This document shows, piece by piece, positions 24,295 through 33,018 of a stretch of DNA of 64,000 bases. Numbering within the stretch: position 1 is the stretch's first letter; each line of letters starts with the position of its first letter. Source of the stretch: JANJUB01 sp964586225 (GTDB lineage Bacteria; Armatimonadota; Fimbriimonadia; Fimbriimonadales; Fimbriimonadaceae); assembly GCA_964586225.1 (NCBI GenBank), contig CAZPHD010000003.1, forward strand, positions 1-64,000. Direction: 5' to 3'. Both the position numbers and the translations under genes were made by a program. Below the pieces are notes generated by a model. It was not told where the DNA came from. It did not search any database and saw only the letters and a list, made by a program, of their open reading frames with translations.

Positions 24295-25925
24295 CGAAGT
24301 TCATTTTTGTAACCGGAGGCGTCGTAAGTTCGATTGGCAAGGGCATCACCACGGCCAGCCTGGGGCGCCTGTTGCGCAACCGCGGATTCAGCGTCGCGCC
24401 GCTGAAACTCGACCCCTATATCAACGTCGACGCGGGCACGATGAACCCGTATCAGCACGGTGAGGTGTTTGTCACCGAAGATGGCGCGGAGACCGACCTT
24501 GACCTTGGCCACTACGAGAGGTTCATGGATGTCGCCTGCACACGCGCATCCAGCATCACCGCCGGCAAGGTCTATCTGTCGGTCATCCAAGCCGAGCGGC
24601 GCGGCGACTACTTGGGCGGCACGGTCCAAGTCATTCCCCACGTGACCAACGAAATCAAACGCACCATTATGCAGGTGGCCAAGGAGCAAGAAGCCGACGT
24701 GGTCATTGCCGAAATTGGCGGGACGGTGGGCGACATTGAGAGCCTGCCCTTTCTCGAGGCCATCCGCCAGATGCGCAAGGATGTCGGCCCCGAGAACACG
24801 ATGTACGTGCATGTGACCCTCATTCCGCAGATCGGACCCTGGGGCGAAGTTAAAACCAAGCCTACGCAGCACAGCGTGTACAAGCTCCGCGAGATCGGCA
24901 TTTCGCCCGATGTGCTCGTCTGCCGCACCGAAGTGCCGCTTGATGATGATGTAAAGGACAAGATCAGCCTGTTCTGCGACGTGCCGAGTCGCGCGGTGGT
25001 TGAGTCGATGAACGTCGAGACCATCTACGAAGTGCCGCTGGTGTATGAAGATGCGGGCCTGGGCGATTACGTGATCGAGAAGCTCGGTCTTGAGCCTCGC
25101 CAGCCCAAATCGGCGGAATGGAAAGAGCTCGTTGACGTGCTCAAAAACCCGAACGAGTCGTGCCGGATTGCCGTCGTCGGCAAGTACACGAGCAACGGCG
25201 ATGCTTACAAGTCGATCAACGAGGCCCTGATTCACGCAGGAATCCCCAACCACGCTCGCGTGGATGTACGCTGGATCGAGAGCGATTCTCTGGAGAATGG
25301 CCGCCCGCCGGAGGAGTTTCTGGAGGGCGTCGATGGTCTTATCGTGGCGCCCGGCTTTGGTGGCCGTGGCGTCGAAGGCAAGATTCGCGCGGTGCAGTAC
25401 GCTCGAGAGCAGGGCCTGCCGTTCCTCGGCATCTGCTTTGGTTTGCAGATTTCGGTGATTGAGTTTGCGCGGAACGTGTGCGGATTGGAGGGTGCGAACT
25501 CGGAAGAGGTGGTCAGCGACCCGGCCTATCCGGTCATCCACTTGCTCCCCGAACAGAAGGGAGTGGCGGAAAAGGGCGCGACGATGCGCCTGGGCTCGTG
25601 GCCCTGCAACCTCGTAACCGGCACCCAAGCCGCAAAGCTATACGGTACGACGCGCATCACCGAGCGGCACCGGCACCGCTACGAAGTAAACAACGATTTC
25701 CGCGAGAAGCTGGCCGAGCACGGCATGGTGATCAGCGGCGTTTCGCCCGATTACCGGCTGGTCGAGATGATCGAGTTGCCCGAGCACCCGTTCTTTGTGG
25801 CGACGCAGGCGCATCCGGAGTTCAAATCCCGCCCGAACCGCCCGCATCCGTTGTTTAGTGGCTTGGTGAAGGCGGCGATTGCGCGGAAGCGCACTGCCGC
25901 GAGCGTACGGGGTGAGGCAGGGTGA
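24285..25925 (+). CDS. pyrG: CTP synthase
   Basis: About 546 residues from ATG 24285. It makes CTP from UTP, ATP and glutamine. The amidoligase domain starts KFIFVTGGVVSSIGKGITTASLG (P-loop) and has LKLDPYINVDAGTMNPYQHGEVF and ETDLDLGHYERF. The glutaminase domain has the nucleophile Cys in FLGICFGLQ and the His-Glu pair in QAHPEFKSRP. An in-frame GTG at 24261 could add 8 residues, but the conserved N-terminus and the GGGGTGGGG purines favour ATG 24285. The downstream lipoprotein gene overlaps its stop. Confidence 0.96.
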   Translation: MAVTKFIFVTGGVVSSIGKGITTASLGRLLRNRGFSVAPLKLDPYINVDAGTMNPYQHGEVFVTEDGAETDLDLGHYERFMDVACTRASSITAGKVYLSVIQAERRGDYLGGTVQVIPHVTNEIKRTIMQVAKEQEADVVIAEIGGTVGDIESLPFLEAIRQMRKDVGPENTMYVHVTLIPQIGPWGEVKTKPTQHSVYKLREIGISPDVLVCRTEVPLDDDVKDKISLFCDVPSRAVVESMNVETIYEVPLVYEDAGLGDYVIEKLGLEPRQPKSAEWKELVDVLKNPNESCRIAVVGKYTSNGDAYKSINEALIHAGIPNHARVDVRWIESDSLENGRPPEEFLEGVDGLIVAPGFGGRGVEGKIRAVQYAREQGLPFLGICFGLQISVIEFARNVCGLEGANSEEVVSDPAYPVIHLLPEQKGVAEKGATMRLGSWPCNLVTGTQAAKLYGTTRITERHRHRYEVNNDFREKLAEHGMVISGVSPDYRLVEMIELPEHPFFVATQAHPEFKSRPNRPHPLFSGLVKAAIARKRTAASVRGEAG

Positions 25926-26251
25926 GATTCGGGGCTTTGGCGATACTCGCCATCGTAGCCGGATGCGGCGCGCCAGCGTCATCCATCAAGTCAGCGCAGG
26001 AGGCCAAGGCACTCATAAGCCCAGGCATGACGATCGCCGAAGTGAAGGCTATCCTGGGCAACCGAACCTTCCTGGATGAACGACAGACCCGAGGGGCTAG
26101 GGGCCGTGATCTGTGGATCATTGTGTACAGCTATCCCGACGGTACGCTCTCTATCGGCTTTGAGAATGGAGCCGTTCGGCACACGAGGGTGAATGCTCCT
26201 GTTCCTACGATGAAGGAAGCGCTGGAACTTGCCGAGTCCAGGAAGCCTTAG
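25922..26251 (+). CDS. Hypothetical lipoprotein with SmpA/BamE-like fold
   Basis: A 109-residue protein from GTG 25922, overlapping the pyrG stop (GTGA). Lipobox VAGC is at residues 12-15. The mature domain reads ISPGMTIAEVKAILGN, then YSYPDGTLSIGFENGAVRH, the helix-then-three-strand pattern of SmpA/BamE or related small outer-membrane lipoproteins. The similarity is by pattern only. Placement behind pyrG is probably incidental co-transcription. Confidence 0.65.
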   Translation: MRFGALAILAIVAGCGAPASSIKSAQEAKALISPGMTIAEVKAILGNRTFLDERQTRGARGRDLWIIVYSYPDGTLSIGFENGAVRHTRVNAPVPTMKEALELAESRKP

Positions 26252-26265
26252 GCAACAATCTCCTA

Positions 26266-26295
26266 TTGCACATCACCCAACACCTTGGGTATAGT
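26266..26295 (+). promoter_or_regulatory. Promoter of the PcfJ-like gene
   Basis: TTGCAC (26266-26271) and TATAGT (26290-26295) are separated by 18 bases, a good vegetative promoter. Initiation near 26302 would give a ~178-base leader before the TTG start at 26480. Confidence 0.65.
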
Positions 26296-26304
26296 CTGCG
26301 AGTC

Positions 26305-26343
26305 ATGAAACGCCAACCACGACCTACCTTGTCGCGGCGTTAG
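26305..26343 (+). CDS. Arg-rich leader peptide ORF (12 codons)
   Basis: ATG 26305 to TAG 26343 encodes MKRQPRPTLSRR, beginning only a few bases after the predicted transcription start. It lies directly upstream of the hairpin-rich leader, as an attenuator leader peptide would. Evidence is positional only. Confidence 0.35.
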   Translation: MKRQPRPTLSRR

Positions 26344-26345
26344 GC

Positions 26346-26415
26346 TCGATCCGGCTAGGCTGATCGAAACCTAGCCCGCCACTCCAGATCGCAGATCCTC
26401 GGTTCGACGAACCGA
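26346..26415 (+). ncRNA. Structured 5' leader ahead of the PcfJ-like gene
   Basis: TCGATC (26346-26351) pairs with GATCGA (26362-26367), and GGCTAGG (26353-26359) pairs with CCTAGCC (26370-26376). The two stems interleave, so they are either alternatives or a tight pseudoknot. Downstream, TCGGTTCG (26399-26406) and CGAACCGA (26408-26415) form an 8-bp inverted repeat. It could be a riboswitch, attenuator or protein-binding leader. It matches no class I recognise. Confidence 0.4.
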
Positions 26416-26479
26416 CTTGACCCGGCCGCACGTTCCCAAGCACACCCTTGATGTGTCTGCTCGTGGGCTGTGATCCGCC

Positions 26480-27628
26480 TTGAGTAAGCAACTAACCCCT
26501 CTACAGCAACGATATGCCGACCGGGCCGCGCAGAGTGCGAGGCTCGCGGAAGCCCTTGCCAAACACCGGGCAAACAAGCCAGCGCTTCGGCATGCCAAGC
26601 GGCCTTGTTCGGACGAACTGCGACGCTACCTCCACCCGAAAATCGGGCAAGGTAGCGCGATCCGCGATGCCCGGGAGTTCCGTAGCTCAACCTACAATCT
26701 CGGACGCCGACTCATCGAGTTCGTGGACCATATGTTTGTTCGCTATCCCGTGCCGTTCTTCTTGTACCGCTCGGTGCTCACAGACGATGGCTGGCGCCAA
26801 CTTGTGCAATCGGAAGGACGGCTGGCACCGTGCTCGGCATGGGAGCGCGAGGCGTTCTTCGCCGCCGCGCAAGGTCGCTCAGTTGCCGACGTCATGAAGG
26901 GGCGATTGACGCGGAAGGAAACTCACTGGTTCCTAAACGCACCGAATGATCAGACTTCACGCCAAAACGTGGTATGGGCGAAGCTCGTTACCGCGGGTGC
27001 GCGCCAGGTGGACGCCAACTTCCTGGTGAGCCGGGTCTGCCCGGGCAACCTGCTCCAGTTGGTGGGTGATCGCTTGGCTGAACTCGGTCACTTCTTTGGC
27101 CAATACGGGGCAGAGATGGACGTCATGACGCGGACGACGATCATGGACTACCTGGCCGCCGCGTTTCGAGACGCTTCCTTCACGCTTAAGGGACGAACGC
27201 TCGGCTCGGTCATCGAACTCTCGCGCAGGTGGCACGCGACCGACATTGCGGGGACGATGCGAGTGCCATACAAGGCATGGAAGTCAGCCTTCAGTCTATG
27301 GGAAGCGACGCACAAAGGTGAACTCGTCCGGGGTGTCGAGCTGACGAACACGCGAGCACTCGCAGAAGAAGGGCGTCATCAGCGACATTGTGTGTACATG
27401 TACGCTGATGCCTGCGAGTCAGGCGGCACCAGCATCGTGTCGCTACGATGGCTGGCCTCAGATGAGCTGGGCGATGTGAAGATTGTCAAACGTTTGACCG
27501 TCGAAGTCTCGCGCTCAAGGGAGGTGTGTCAGGTCCGCGGCGCGTGCAACCGCATGCCCAATGACGACGAAGTCAAGGTGCTTCGCCTTTGGATGGGAAG
27601 CCACGGGCTGACGTTGCGCCACCTGTGA
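26480..27628 (+). CDS. PcfJ-like protein
   Basis: A 382-residue protein from TTG 26480. The C-terminal ~150 residues fit the PcfJ pattern: GVELTNTRALAEEGRHQRHCVYMYADACESGGTSIVSLR, then RLTVEVSRSREVCQVRGACNRMP. The N-terminal part is helical with a basic run (RHAKRPCSDELRRYLHP). PcfJ proteins occur on conjugative plasmids and in mobile gene sets and their role is unknown. Here it is single, in chromosomal context, behind a promoter with a structured leader. A palindrome spans its stop codon. It may be a relic of mobile DNA. Confidence 0.65.
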   Translation: MSKQLTPLQQRYADRAAQSARLAEALAKHRANKPALRHAKRPCSDELRRYLHPKIGQGSAIRDAREFRSSTYNLGRRLIEFVDHMFVRYPVPFFLYRSVLTDDGWRQLVQSEGRLAPCSAWEREAFFAAAQGRSVADVMKGRLTRKETHWFLNAPNDQTSRQNVVWAKLVTAGARQVDANFLVSRVCPGNLLQLVGDRLAELGHFFGQYGAEMDVMTRTTIMDYLAAAFRDASFTLKGRTLGSVIELSRRWHATDIAGTMRVPYKAWKSAFSLWEATHKGELVRGVELTNTRALAEEGRHQRHCVYMYADACESGGTSIVSLRWLASDELGDVKIVKRLTVEVSRSREVCQVRGACNRMPNDDEVKVLRLWMGSHGLTLRHL

Positions 27629-27640
27629 GGGTGGCGCAAC
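27613..27640. terminator. Hairpin spanning the PcfJ-like stop codon
   Basis: GTTGCGCCACC (27613-27623) and GGTGGCGCAAC (27630-27640) form a perfect 11-bp stem whose loop contains the TGA stop. No T tract follows, so it is either a terminator of both converging genes or a copy of a palindromic repeat. Confidence 0.55.
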
Positions 27641-27733
27641 CACCGGAATGGGTGAAGGCGTCGGGACGAACGAGGCTGTTGCACGGTGGTGGACACTTCC
27701 GCGCAATACCTGAAACGCTGGCAGCTACACCAG

Positions 27734-30394
27734 CTACTTCCGAGGCAACACCTCGAACGTGCCTTCCGCGGTCACCTTGCCCATCTTCATCTTCACCGTG
27801 TATGTTCCCGGTTCGACTTGGAAGCTCTGGAACATGGTGTCCTGGCCCTTGTCCGGCAGGCGGAGCCACTCCTCGGGTGTGAGGTCCCACGTCACGCGGT
27901 TGAAGCCCGGCGCATTCGAGCCGGTCAGCTTCTTCACCACCACGCCCTTTGCGTCCTCAATCGTGATCGAAAGGTCGTCGCCCGTGTAGGCGTTGATCCA
28001 ATAGTCGATCCGGACCCCGATCGGAGGGTTGGGCGCTCGGAACAGCTTATGCGTCCACAACCCGCTGTACTCGATGAACCACTTGGGCCGCGCCGAGGCG
28101 ATCGAGAACACATGAAGCGGCTTCGCCATGACCTCGGTCGTGAGTTCGCTCAGCCAGCGCGCGCCATCCATGATCCAGATCGAGAGGCCGTGCGTCCCCA
28201 GCACGAGGTCGCTCTCCCGCGCGTGTTGCTTGATGTCGTACACCGGCACCGTCGGCAACGCCTGACCGTGCAGCTTGATCCACTCGCCGCCGCGATCTAG
28301 GCTAACGTAAACTGCGTTCTCAGTGCCCACATAGAGCACGTCAGCATTGAAGCGGTCCTCACGGATCACCATGGCCGTGCGCCGGGCCGGCAAGTTGGAC
28401 GTGATGTCCTTCCACGTCTTGCCGCGGTCGGTGGTAACCAGCACGCACGGCGAGTAGTCGTGAGTTCGGTGCCCATCCACGGTCGCGTAGGCGGTGTCCA
28501 CATCGAAGCGCGAGGCCTCGATTCGACTGATGTAGCGGCCCGCGATCACGTCCGGCGTTACGTTCGCCCACGACTTGCCATCGTCAAACGTCACGTGAAT
28601 GAGGCCATCATCCGAACCCGACCACAGCACGCCCGCCTTGATCGGTGACTCCGCCAAGCTCACGACCGTGCAATACGACTCGGCGTGCGAGCCCACCGTC
28701 TCCATTCGGTCCGGGTTCTTGGTGGTGAGATCGCCGCTGATCCGCGCCCACTTTTCGCCCCGCTCGGTGAGCTTGAACACATAGTTCCCCGCGTGATACA
28801 GCACCGTCGGATCGTGCGCGCTGACAAAGAACGGCGCGTTCCAGTTGTAGCGGAATCGCGGCTCGCCTTCGCGGGCTTCGGGAGCGATAAACCGGCGCTC
28901 ACCGATGGAAAGATCGTGGCGAACGAGATTGCCACCCTGCCACTCGCCGTAGATCACGTTCGGGTCGGTGGGGTCAAACTCGGCGTGGAAGCCATCGCCC
29001 CAGTTCACGACCTGCCAATCCGCGTTGGTGATGCCGGTGTCGGGGATCTTGGCAGCTTCTTCCTTCTTCTGGCGCTTGTTCGTTGCGCTCGGTCCCATCC
29101 ACGTGCCGTTGTCTTGCAGACCGCCGATGACCCAATAGGGGTCCCGATCGTCAACCGAAACGTTATAGAACTGCCCGGTCGGCATCGTGTTGAGGAAGTC
29201 CCACGTGGCCCCGCGATCGAACGTCTGGCTCGCGCCGCCATCGGTGGCGACGATCAGGTGGTCGGTGTCGTCCGGATTGATCAGCATCGCGTGATGGTCG
29301 GCGTGGAGCAGATCAGAAAAGCCCTGCCGGAACGTCTCGCCGCCGTCGTCGCTGACTTCAGTCGTCCAGCCCTGCAAATACACACGCTGATCGTTCTTGG
29401 GGTCGAACTTCACTTTGCTGAAGTAGAACGCGCGTGGGCTGCGAACACTGAGCCGACGCCACGTTTCGCCGCCGTCGTCGCTACGGAAGATGCCGCCGCC
29501 GCGCATACGGTCGTCGCGGATGCTGTTCGCGCCCTCGGCGGTGCTCTCGACAACCGCGATCAACTTCTTGGTGTCGCCGGCGAAGATATCCAGTCCCACA
29601 CGGCCGATTTGGGGAGGCAATCCCCCCGCAAGCTTCTTCCACGACTTACCGCCGTCGGTTGACTTGTAGATTCCGCCTTCCGGTCCGCCGGACACAAAGC
29701 TCCAGCCCGTGCGGCGGCGATGATACATGGCGGCGAACACGGTGTCCGGGTTCTTTGGGTCGACAATCACGTCGATCGCGCCGGTGTCCTGGTCGATGTA
29801 CAGCACGCGATCCCAGGTCTTGCCACCATCGCTGGTCTTGTAGATGCCGCGGGTTTCGTTCGGCCCCCAGAGGTGCCCGAGCGCGGCCACGTAGCAAACG
29901 TCGGGGTCGCGCGGGTCCACGGCAAGGCGGGGAATGTCATGCGAGTCTTCGAGCCCGAGGTGGGTCCAGTTCTCGCCGCCATCGGTTGAGCGGTACATGC
30001 CGTTGCCCCAGCTGCTGGAGTTACGCCCGTTGCCTTCGCCGGTGCCAACCCAGATGATGCGGCCCTTGCCCTTCTCCTTCCGGTCGGCCTTCTTGATGGT
30101 GTCGTCCCACCCTTTCCAGTCGGCGGGCGCGTCGCAAACGGCGAGGCTGCCAATGCTGGAAGTCTCCTCGGTCTTGAAGAGTTGTTCGAAGGTGGTGCCC
30201 ATGTTCTTGGTCCGCCAAAGGCCTCCGCTTGCGAACCCGATGTAGTAGGTTTTCGGGTTGCCCGGGGCGAACGCCATGTCCGAGATGCGCCCCCCCATGA
30301 TGGCGGGGCCAATGCAACGCCAGGGAATTCGCTTGAGATCAGCTTCAGTTAGCTTGCGGGTCGGCTCGGACGAGGAAGGTTGCTTGCGCGCCAT
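27734..30394 (-). CDS. BNR/sortilin-like beta-propeller protein
   Basis: About 886 residues made of repeated Asp-box (BNR) motifs: GGLWRTKNMGTTFEQL, GMYRSTDGGENW, GIYKTSDGGKTWDRV, GIFRSDDGGETWRRL, TTDRGKTWKDI. This predicts one or two large beta-propellers of the VPS10/WD40-YVTN-BNR type. The last ~100 residues (DYWINAYTGDDLSITIEDAKGVVVKKLTGS) form a FlgD-Ig-like domain. The ATG at 30394 is chosen because TATGCT lies 7 bases upstream. No signal peptide is clear, unlike most homologues. Probable role: ligand binding or glycan handling; unproven. Confidence 0.8.
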   Translation of the reverse strand: MARKQPSSSEPTRKLTEADLKRIPWRCIGPAIMGGRISDMAFAPGNPKTYYIGFASGGLWRTKNMGTTFEQLFKTEETSSIGSLAVCDAPADWKGWDDTIKKADRKEKGKGRIIWVGTGEGNGRNSSSWGNGMYRSTDGGENWTHLGLEDSHDIPRLAVDPRDPDVCYVAALGHLWGPNETRGIYKTSDGGKTWDRVLYIDQDTGAIDVIVDPKNPDTVFAAMYHRRRTGWSFVSGGPEGGIYKSTDGGKSWKKLAGGLPPQIGRVGLDIFAGDTKKLIAVVESTAEGANSIRDDRMRGGGIFRSDDGGETWRRLSVRSPRAFYFSKVKFDPKNDQRVYLQGWTTEVSDDGGETFRQGFSDLLHADHHAMLINPDDTDHLIVATDGGASQTFDRGATWDFLNTMPTGQFYNVSVDDRDPYWVIGGLQDNGTWMGPSATNKRQKKEEAAKIPDTGITNADWQVVNWGDGFHAEFDPTDPNVIYGEWQGGNLVRHDLSIGERRFIAPEAREGEPRFRYNWNAPFFVSAHDPTVLYHAGNYVFKLTERGEKWARISGDLTTKNPDRMETVGSHAESYCTVVSLAESPIKAGVLWSGSDDGLIHVTFDDGKSWANVTPDVIAGRYISRIEASRFDVDTAYATVDGHRTHDYSPCVLVTTDRGKTWKDITSNLPARRTAMVIREDRFNADVLYVGTENAVYVSLDRGGEWIKLHGQALPTVPVYDIKQHARESDLVLGTHGLSIWIMDGARWLSELTTEVMAKPLHVFSIASARPKWFIEYSGLWTHKLFRAPNPPIGVRIDYWINAYTGDDLSITIEDAKGVVVKKLTGSNAPGFNRVTWDLTPEEWLRLPDKGQDTMFQSFQVEPGTYTVKMKMGKVTAEGTFEVLPRK

Positions 30395-30543
30395 GCTTGC
30401 GAGCATACACCTGAATTGACTTTGGATTTTGGATTGCTGAACCAAGCATGCGCGCGGGGGCTTGTACCGCGCCCACGTGCAAGGTTAAGCTAGCGTTAAC
30501 ATCGGCAACCCAACGCCCTTGCCCAGCGTGACCTGAGATAGAG

Positions 30544-31944
30544 ATGGAAGCTAACGAAGCGAACCAACTTCGCCAACGAATCGAGGCGTATACACTTGAC
30601 GCGCCCGATTCCACCTACCCCTTCTCCGCCAAGCTCGCCGACGAGCAGGCCTGGCCCGCAGACTTCACTCAGCGCGCGATCGCGGAGTACCGCCGGTTCG
30701 TATTCCTGGCCATCGCGGCTGGGCACCCCGTTTCGCCGTCGCCAATCGTCGACGCGGTGTGGCACGTCCACCTGCTGTATACCAAAGCGTACTGGCAGGA
30801 GTTCTGCCCCAACGTGCTCGGCCGCGATCTCCATCACAGCCCGAGCACAGGAAGCGGCGACGCCGACCGCTATCGTGCGCAATACCTTCAGACCCTGGCC
30901 AGCTACGAGCATTGGTTCGGCGAAACACCACCTTCAGACATTTGGCCACGCGAGGAGACGGCTGTTTCGGCGTCACCTCTGGCCGTCGTCGACACGCGTC
31001 TCCACTGGATCATCCCCAAGCCCAAATGGCTGGTCCTTGCGTGGCTCCCCCTGCTGTCGGGATGCGAATCCGGCGACCTCTTCAACTTGTCCGGGCCGGA
31101 TTTTGTTAAGTTCTACGCCGGACTCATGATCGTGGGATTCGGCGGCATGGTCGCCCTACGACGCCATTGGATTCGGGGCTCAGACGACGTTTCTAGCCTC
31201 CCAAACATCAGCCCGGTCTCACTGGCCCTGCTCAATGAGGGCGACGTTCTCGCCGTGAATGCAGCCGTCGCCGCGTTGGTCCACGAGGGCGCGGTCACCG
31301 TCTCCTCGGACGGCAAGGTCACCTCAACCGGCCTATCGAGCGAAGCCAGAGACCCGATTTCACAGCGCATTCAGATGGCGCTCCGGAACAAGGGCACGAG
31401 CCTGACGCTGGCTAAGCTTCGAACCGCCGTGCTTGCCGACGTTGCCGATCTCCGGAAGCAACTCCAGGAAGCAGGGCTTGCACCAAGTGACGACCAGATC
31501 GCCTTGGTCCGTTGGGTTCCCGTCACGGTCGGCGCCGCGATTACCTCGACGGGAGTGTTCAAGATCATGGTCGGCCTCAGCCGCGAGCGACCGGTAGTCT
31601 ATCTGTTCTTGATGACGATCGCCGCCCTGATCGCCACTCTCGCGTTCTTGTCCGTTCCGCGTGCCACCCGACGCGGTCGCGCCGTCGTCGAGGCTGAACG
31701 CCTGAAGTACGCCAAGCTCCGCAAGCCGGGGCGCGAGGCGATCATGCTTCACCGCGATGATTTGATGCTCGGCGTGGGGCTCTTCGGAATCCACAGTCTG
31801 GCCGGCTCACAATACGATGGCATGCGCAAGAGCCTCCAACCCGCCAACACCTCCCCATCGTCGTGCGGTGGAGGGTGTAGCGGAGGCGGCGGTGATGGCG
31901 GTGGGGGCGGCGGGTGTGGTGGCTGTGGTGGCGGAGGCGACTAA
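30544..31944 (+). CDS. TIGR04222-like membrane protein with Cys/Gly-rich tail
   Basis: A 466-residue protein. The N-terminal part has WPADFTQRAIAEYRRFVFLA and PIVDAVWHVHLLYTKAYW, the pattern of the glycine-rich-domain (GRDP) family. The middle has membrane spans (KFYAGLMIVGFGGMVALRR, VPVTVGAAITSTGVFKIMVG, VVYLFLMTIAALIATLAFLS). The extreme C-terminus is a Cys/Gly array (GGGCSGGGGDGG, then CGGCGGGG), as in TIGR04222 proteins. Function unknown; such tails suggest metal binding or an export or assembly signal. It is divergent from the BNR protein. Confidence 0.7.
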   Translation: MEANEANQLRQRIEAYTLDAPDSTYPFSAKLADEQAWPADFTQRAIAEYRRFVFLAIAAGHPVSPSPIVDAVWHVHLLYTKAYWQEFCPNVLGRDLHHSPSTGSGDADRYRAQYLQTLASYEHWFGETPPSDIWPREETAVSASPLAVVDTRLHWIIPKPKWLVLAWLPLLSGCESGDLFNLSGPDFVKFYAGLMIVGFGGMVALRRHWIRGSDDVSSLPNISPVSLALLNEGDVLAVNAAVAALVHEGAVTVSSDGKVTSTGLSSEARDPISQRIQMALRNKGTSLTLAKLRTAVLADVADLRKQLQEAGLAPSDDQIALVRWVPVTVGAAITSTGVFKIMVGLSRERPVVYLFLMTIAALIATLAFLSVPRATRRGRAVVEAERLKYAKLRKPGREAIMLHRDDLMLGVGLFGIHSLAGSQYDGMRKSLQPANTSPSSCGGGCSGGGGDGGGGGGCGGCGGGGD

Positions 31945-32061
31945 GAACCCCGCAGGATTGCCGGACTTCGTTTATCTGGGCTCAACGGAACCAATCGGCG
32001 CGAACTCTGCACCTCACAGAGGGGTCTGATATTGGGTGCCACTGGCCTGTTGGATTTACTG

Positions 32062-33018
32062 ATGAAAGGAACTCTCTTTGCTCTCGCTTGCGTCGCCGTG
32101 GTGGGTTCGGCCCATGCCGCCGATCTCGGACTCGCCAACCAATTCAATGCCTTTGTTTTCGGCAACGCCAACACGAGTGGCGGCCACGCCGATGGTGCCG
32201 TAGCGGTCGGCGGCAACTGGACGGGCAGTGGCTATGACGTGCTCCAGCACAACGCCCCCGCGAACGTCCTGGGCGATCCGAAGATCGGCATGTACGTCGG
32301 CGGCAACGTCAGCTATAGCCACGGTGGCAGCATCAACAACGCCGGAAACGCCCGCGTCAAGGGCAACTTCTTCAGCCAGAACCCGTACAACGTGAACGGC
32401 GGCCATCTCTATGTCGGCGGCACGCGAACGGGCAACGTCAATGGCAGCTGGACCGATCAAACCGACACCGTCGATCTTGGCGTCTTCAACACCCAACTTG
32501 CTTACTCGCTCGCTCAATCCGCCGCGATCGCCGCGCTAGGCGGTGAACTCATCGACACGAGCAATCCGAACAACTGGCACATCAACGCTTCCCTTCAAGG
32601 AGGAGCGATGAAGGTCTACACGATTGACGCCGCGAACCTCGGCGGTAATCGCACCCTTGACATCGCCAATCTCTCGCTGACCGACACCGTGCTCATCAAT
32701 GTCACCGGCGGCAATGTCAACGGCTTTGGCATCACGGTCAACACGAGCACGGGTGGATACGACAAGATCCTCTGGAACTACCAGGGAAGCTACTTCAACA
32801 TCAACAATCGCGCGCTCCACGGCTCGCTGCTCGCGCCAAACGCGACCGTCGACCAGCGTCAGAACATCGACGGCACCCTGATCGCGCAGAACTGGAACGT
32901 GTTCAACTCGGTCGAGATGCACTACGGTCAGTTCACCGGCAACGCCGTCCCCGAGCCCGCGACGATGGCCGTGGTTGGCCTGGGCGTGGCGGCTCTGATG
33001 CGGAGCCGTAAGCGCTAA
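32062..33018 (+). CDS. Choice-of-anchor A family protein with PEP-CTERM
   Basis: A 318-residue exported protein. Start ATG 32062 gives a signal peptide MKGTLFALACVAVVGSAHA. The mature part begins DLGLANQFNAFVFGNANTSGGHADGAVAVGGNW, the choice-of-anchor A (TIGR04215) opening. It ends with PEP-CTERM: VPEPATMAVVGLGVAALMRSRKR, i.e. motif, span, basic tail. The tail should be processed by an exosortase/archaeosortase-like system, leaving the protein at the envelope or in exopolysaccharide. Its stop overlaps the stop of the convergent gene by 4 bases. Confidence 0.85.
   Translation: MKGTLFALACVAVVGSAHAADLGLANQFNAFVFGNANTSGGHADGAVAVGGNWTGSGYDVLQHNAPANVLGDPKIGMYVGGNVSYSHGGSINNAGNARVKGNFFSQNPYNVNGGHLYVGGTRTGNVNGSWTDQTDTVDLGVFNTQLAYSLAQSAAIAALGGELIDTSNPNNWHINASLQGGAMKVYTIDAANLGGNRTLDIANLSLTDTVLINVTGGNVNGFGITVNTSTGGYDKILWNYQGSYFNINNRALHGSLLAPNATVDQRQNIDGTLIAQNWNVFNSVEMHYGQFTGNAVPEPATMAVVGLGVAALMRSRKR

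Noticed and set aside
24180..25628. 482-codon minus-strand ORF opposite pyrG
   Set aside because: It is the antisense shadow of a fully conserved CTP synthase; GC-rich codon bias leaves the opposite frame open.
26391..26420. GGTTCGA-containing hairpin as a possible tRNA T arm
   Set aside because: The stem continues through the loop positions and no acceptor, D or anticodon arm can be built around it.
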